From the NCBI GenBank assembly GCA_002298155.1, contig DBME01000412.1:1-6566 (forward strand): 6,566 bases of DNA, written 5' to 3'. The notes under the pieces were generated by a model, which did not search any database, was not told the DNA's origin, and saw only the letters and a list, made by a program, of their open reading frames with translations. Below are positions 6,400-6,566 of the stretch, piece by piece. Origin of the DNA: Holophagaceae bacterium UBA706 (GTDB lineage Bacteria > Acidobacteriota > Holophagae > Holophagales > Holophagaceae). Within the stretch, counting starts at the first letter, position 1. Each line of letters starts with the position of its first letter. The translations under genes were made by a program, and so were the position numbers.

Positions 6400-6566
6400 A
6401 TGGATGAGATCCGGCTTGGCGCGTGCAGGGTATGGAAGCCCGCCGGGGGAGGCGTCTCCGCGGTGGTGACCGTGGTGGCCCTCGACCTCGACCACGACAG
6501 GGCCCAGGTCCACGTCAAACGCAAGTCCACGGGCCTCTGCGCCGCCCACTGGGTCGACATGTCCGC
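6400..6566 (+). CDS. Hypothetical protein, 3' end beyond the window
   Basis: An open frame runs from ATG 6400 to the window edge without a stop, giving 55 complete codons. The protein begins MDEIRLGACRVWKPAGGG and continues with a valine-rich stretch (SAVVTVVALDLDHDRAQVHV) and then KRKSTGLCAAHWVD. The alternating hydrophobic pattern suggests beta strands of a soluble domain. There is no signal peptide or membrane helix so far. The ribosome binding site and codon use, with C/G-rich third positions like the other genes, support it as real. No family can be assigned from this fragment. It is separated from the upstream operon by a 150-base region and so probably has its own promoter. Confidence 0.65.
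   Translation, partial: MDEIRLGACRVWKPAGGGVSAVVTVVALDLDHDRAQVHVKRKSTGLCAAHWVDMS

Noticed and set aside
6395..6400. TTGACA, a perfect -35 hexamer
   Set aside because: It overlaps the start codon at 6400 and the spacer after a good ribosome binding site. A promoter there would start inside the gene.

Overview
The window comes from a very GC-rich bacterium with strongly C/G-ending codons and every convincing gene on the + strand. A protein resembling the DUF6677 family, common in Acidobacteriota, together with this codon style, suggests an acidobacterium of the Holophaga/Geothrix type. That placement is inference from gene content only. Nothing in the window points to a phage, plasmid, insertion sequence, CRISPR array, rRNA or tRNA.

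Layout. Bases 44-565 encode a small four-segment membrane protein (DUF6677-like). Bases 602-1798 encode a complete major facilitator superfamily (MFS) transporter. Bases 1833-6249 are a tight block of three genes joined by two ATGA stop/start overlaps: a 724-residue membrane-anchored phosphoglycerol-transferase/LTA-synthase-like enzyme, a 455-residue membrane- or export-targeted calcineurin-like phosphatase with purple-acid-phosphatase-type metal motifs, and a 293-residue polytopic membrane protein of no family I recognise. A 150-base gap (6250-6399) with several inverted repeats then leads to a new gene that starts at 6400 behind a good ribosome binding site and runs off the end of the window.

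How the genes may work together. The three-gene block reads as a translationally coupled envelope operon. The first protein should move a phospho-group (typically phosphoglycerol) from a phospholipid to an envelope acceptor on the outer face of the inner membrane. The second should hydrolyse a phosphoester in the same compartment. The third sits in the membrane and could be a partner or a transporter. I infer this from families and gene order. The acceptor, the phosphatase substrate and the role of the third protein cannot be read from the sequence. The MFS gene and the first gene run in the same direction but need not belong to the operon, because a promoter-like TAGAAT element overlaps the MFS stop codon.

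The most interesting points are the GDxxY-type metal site of the phosphatase, its coupling to the LTA-synthase-like enzyme and the unknown membrane protein, and the potentially structured 5' leader before the last gene.
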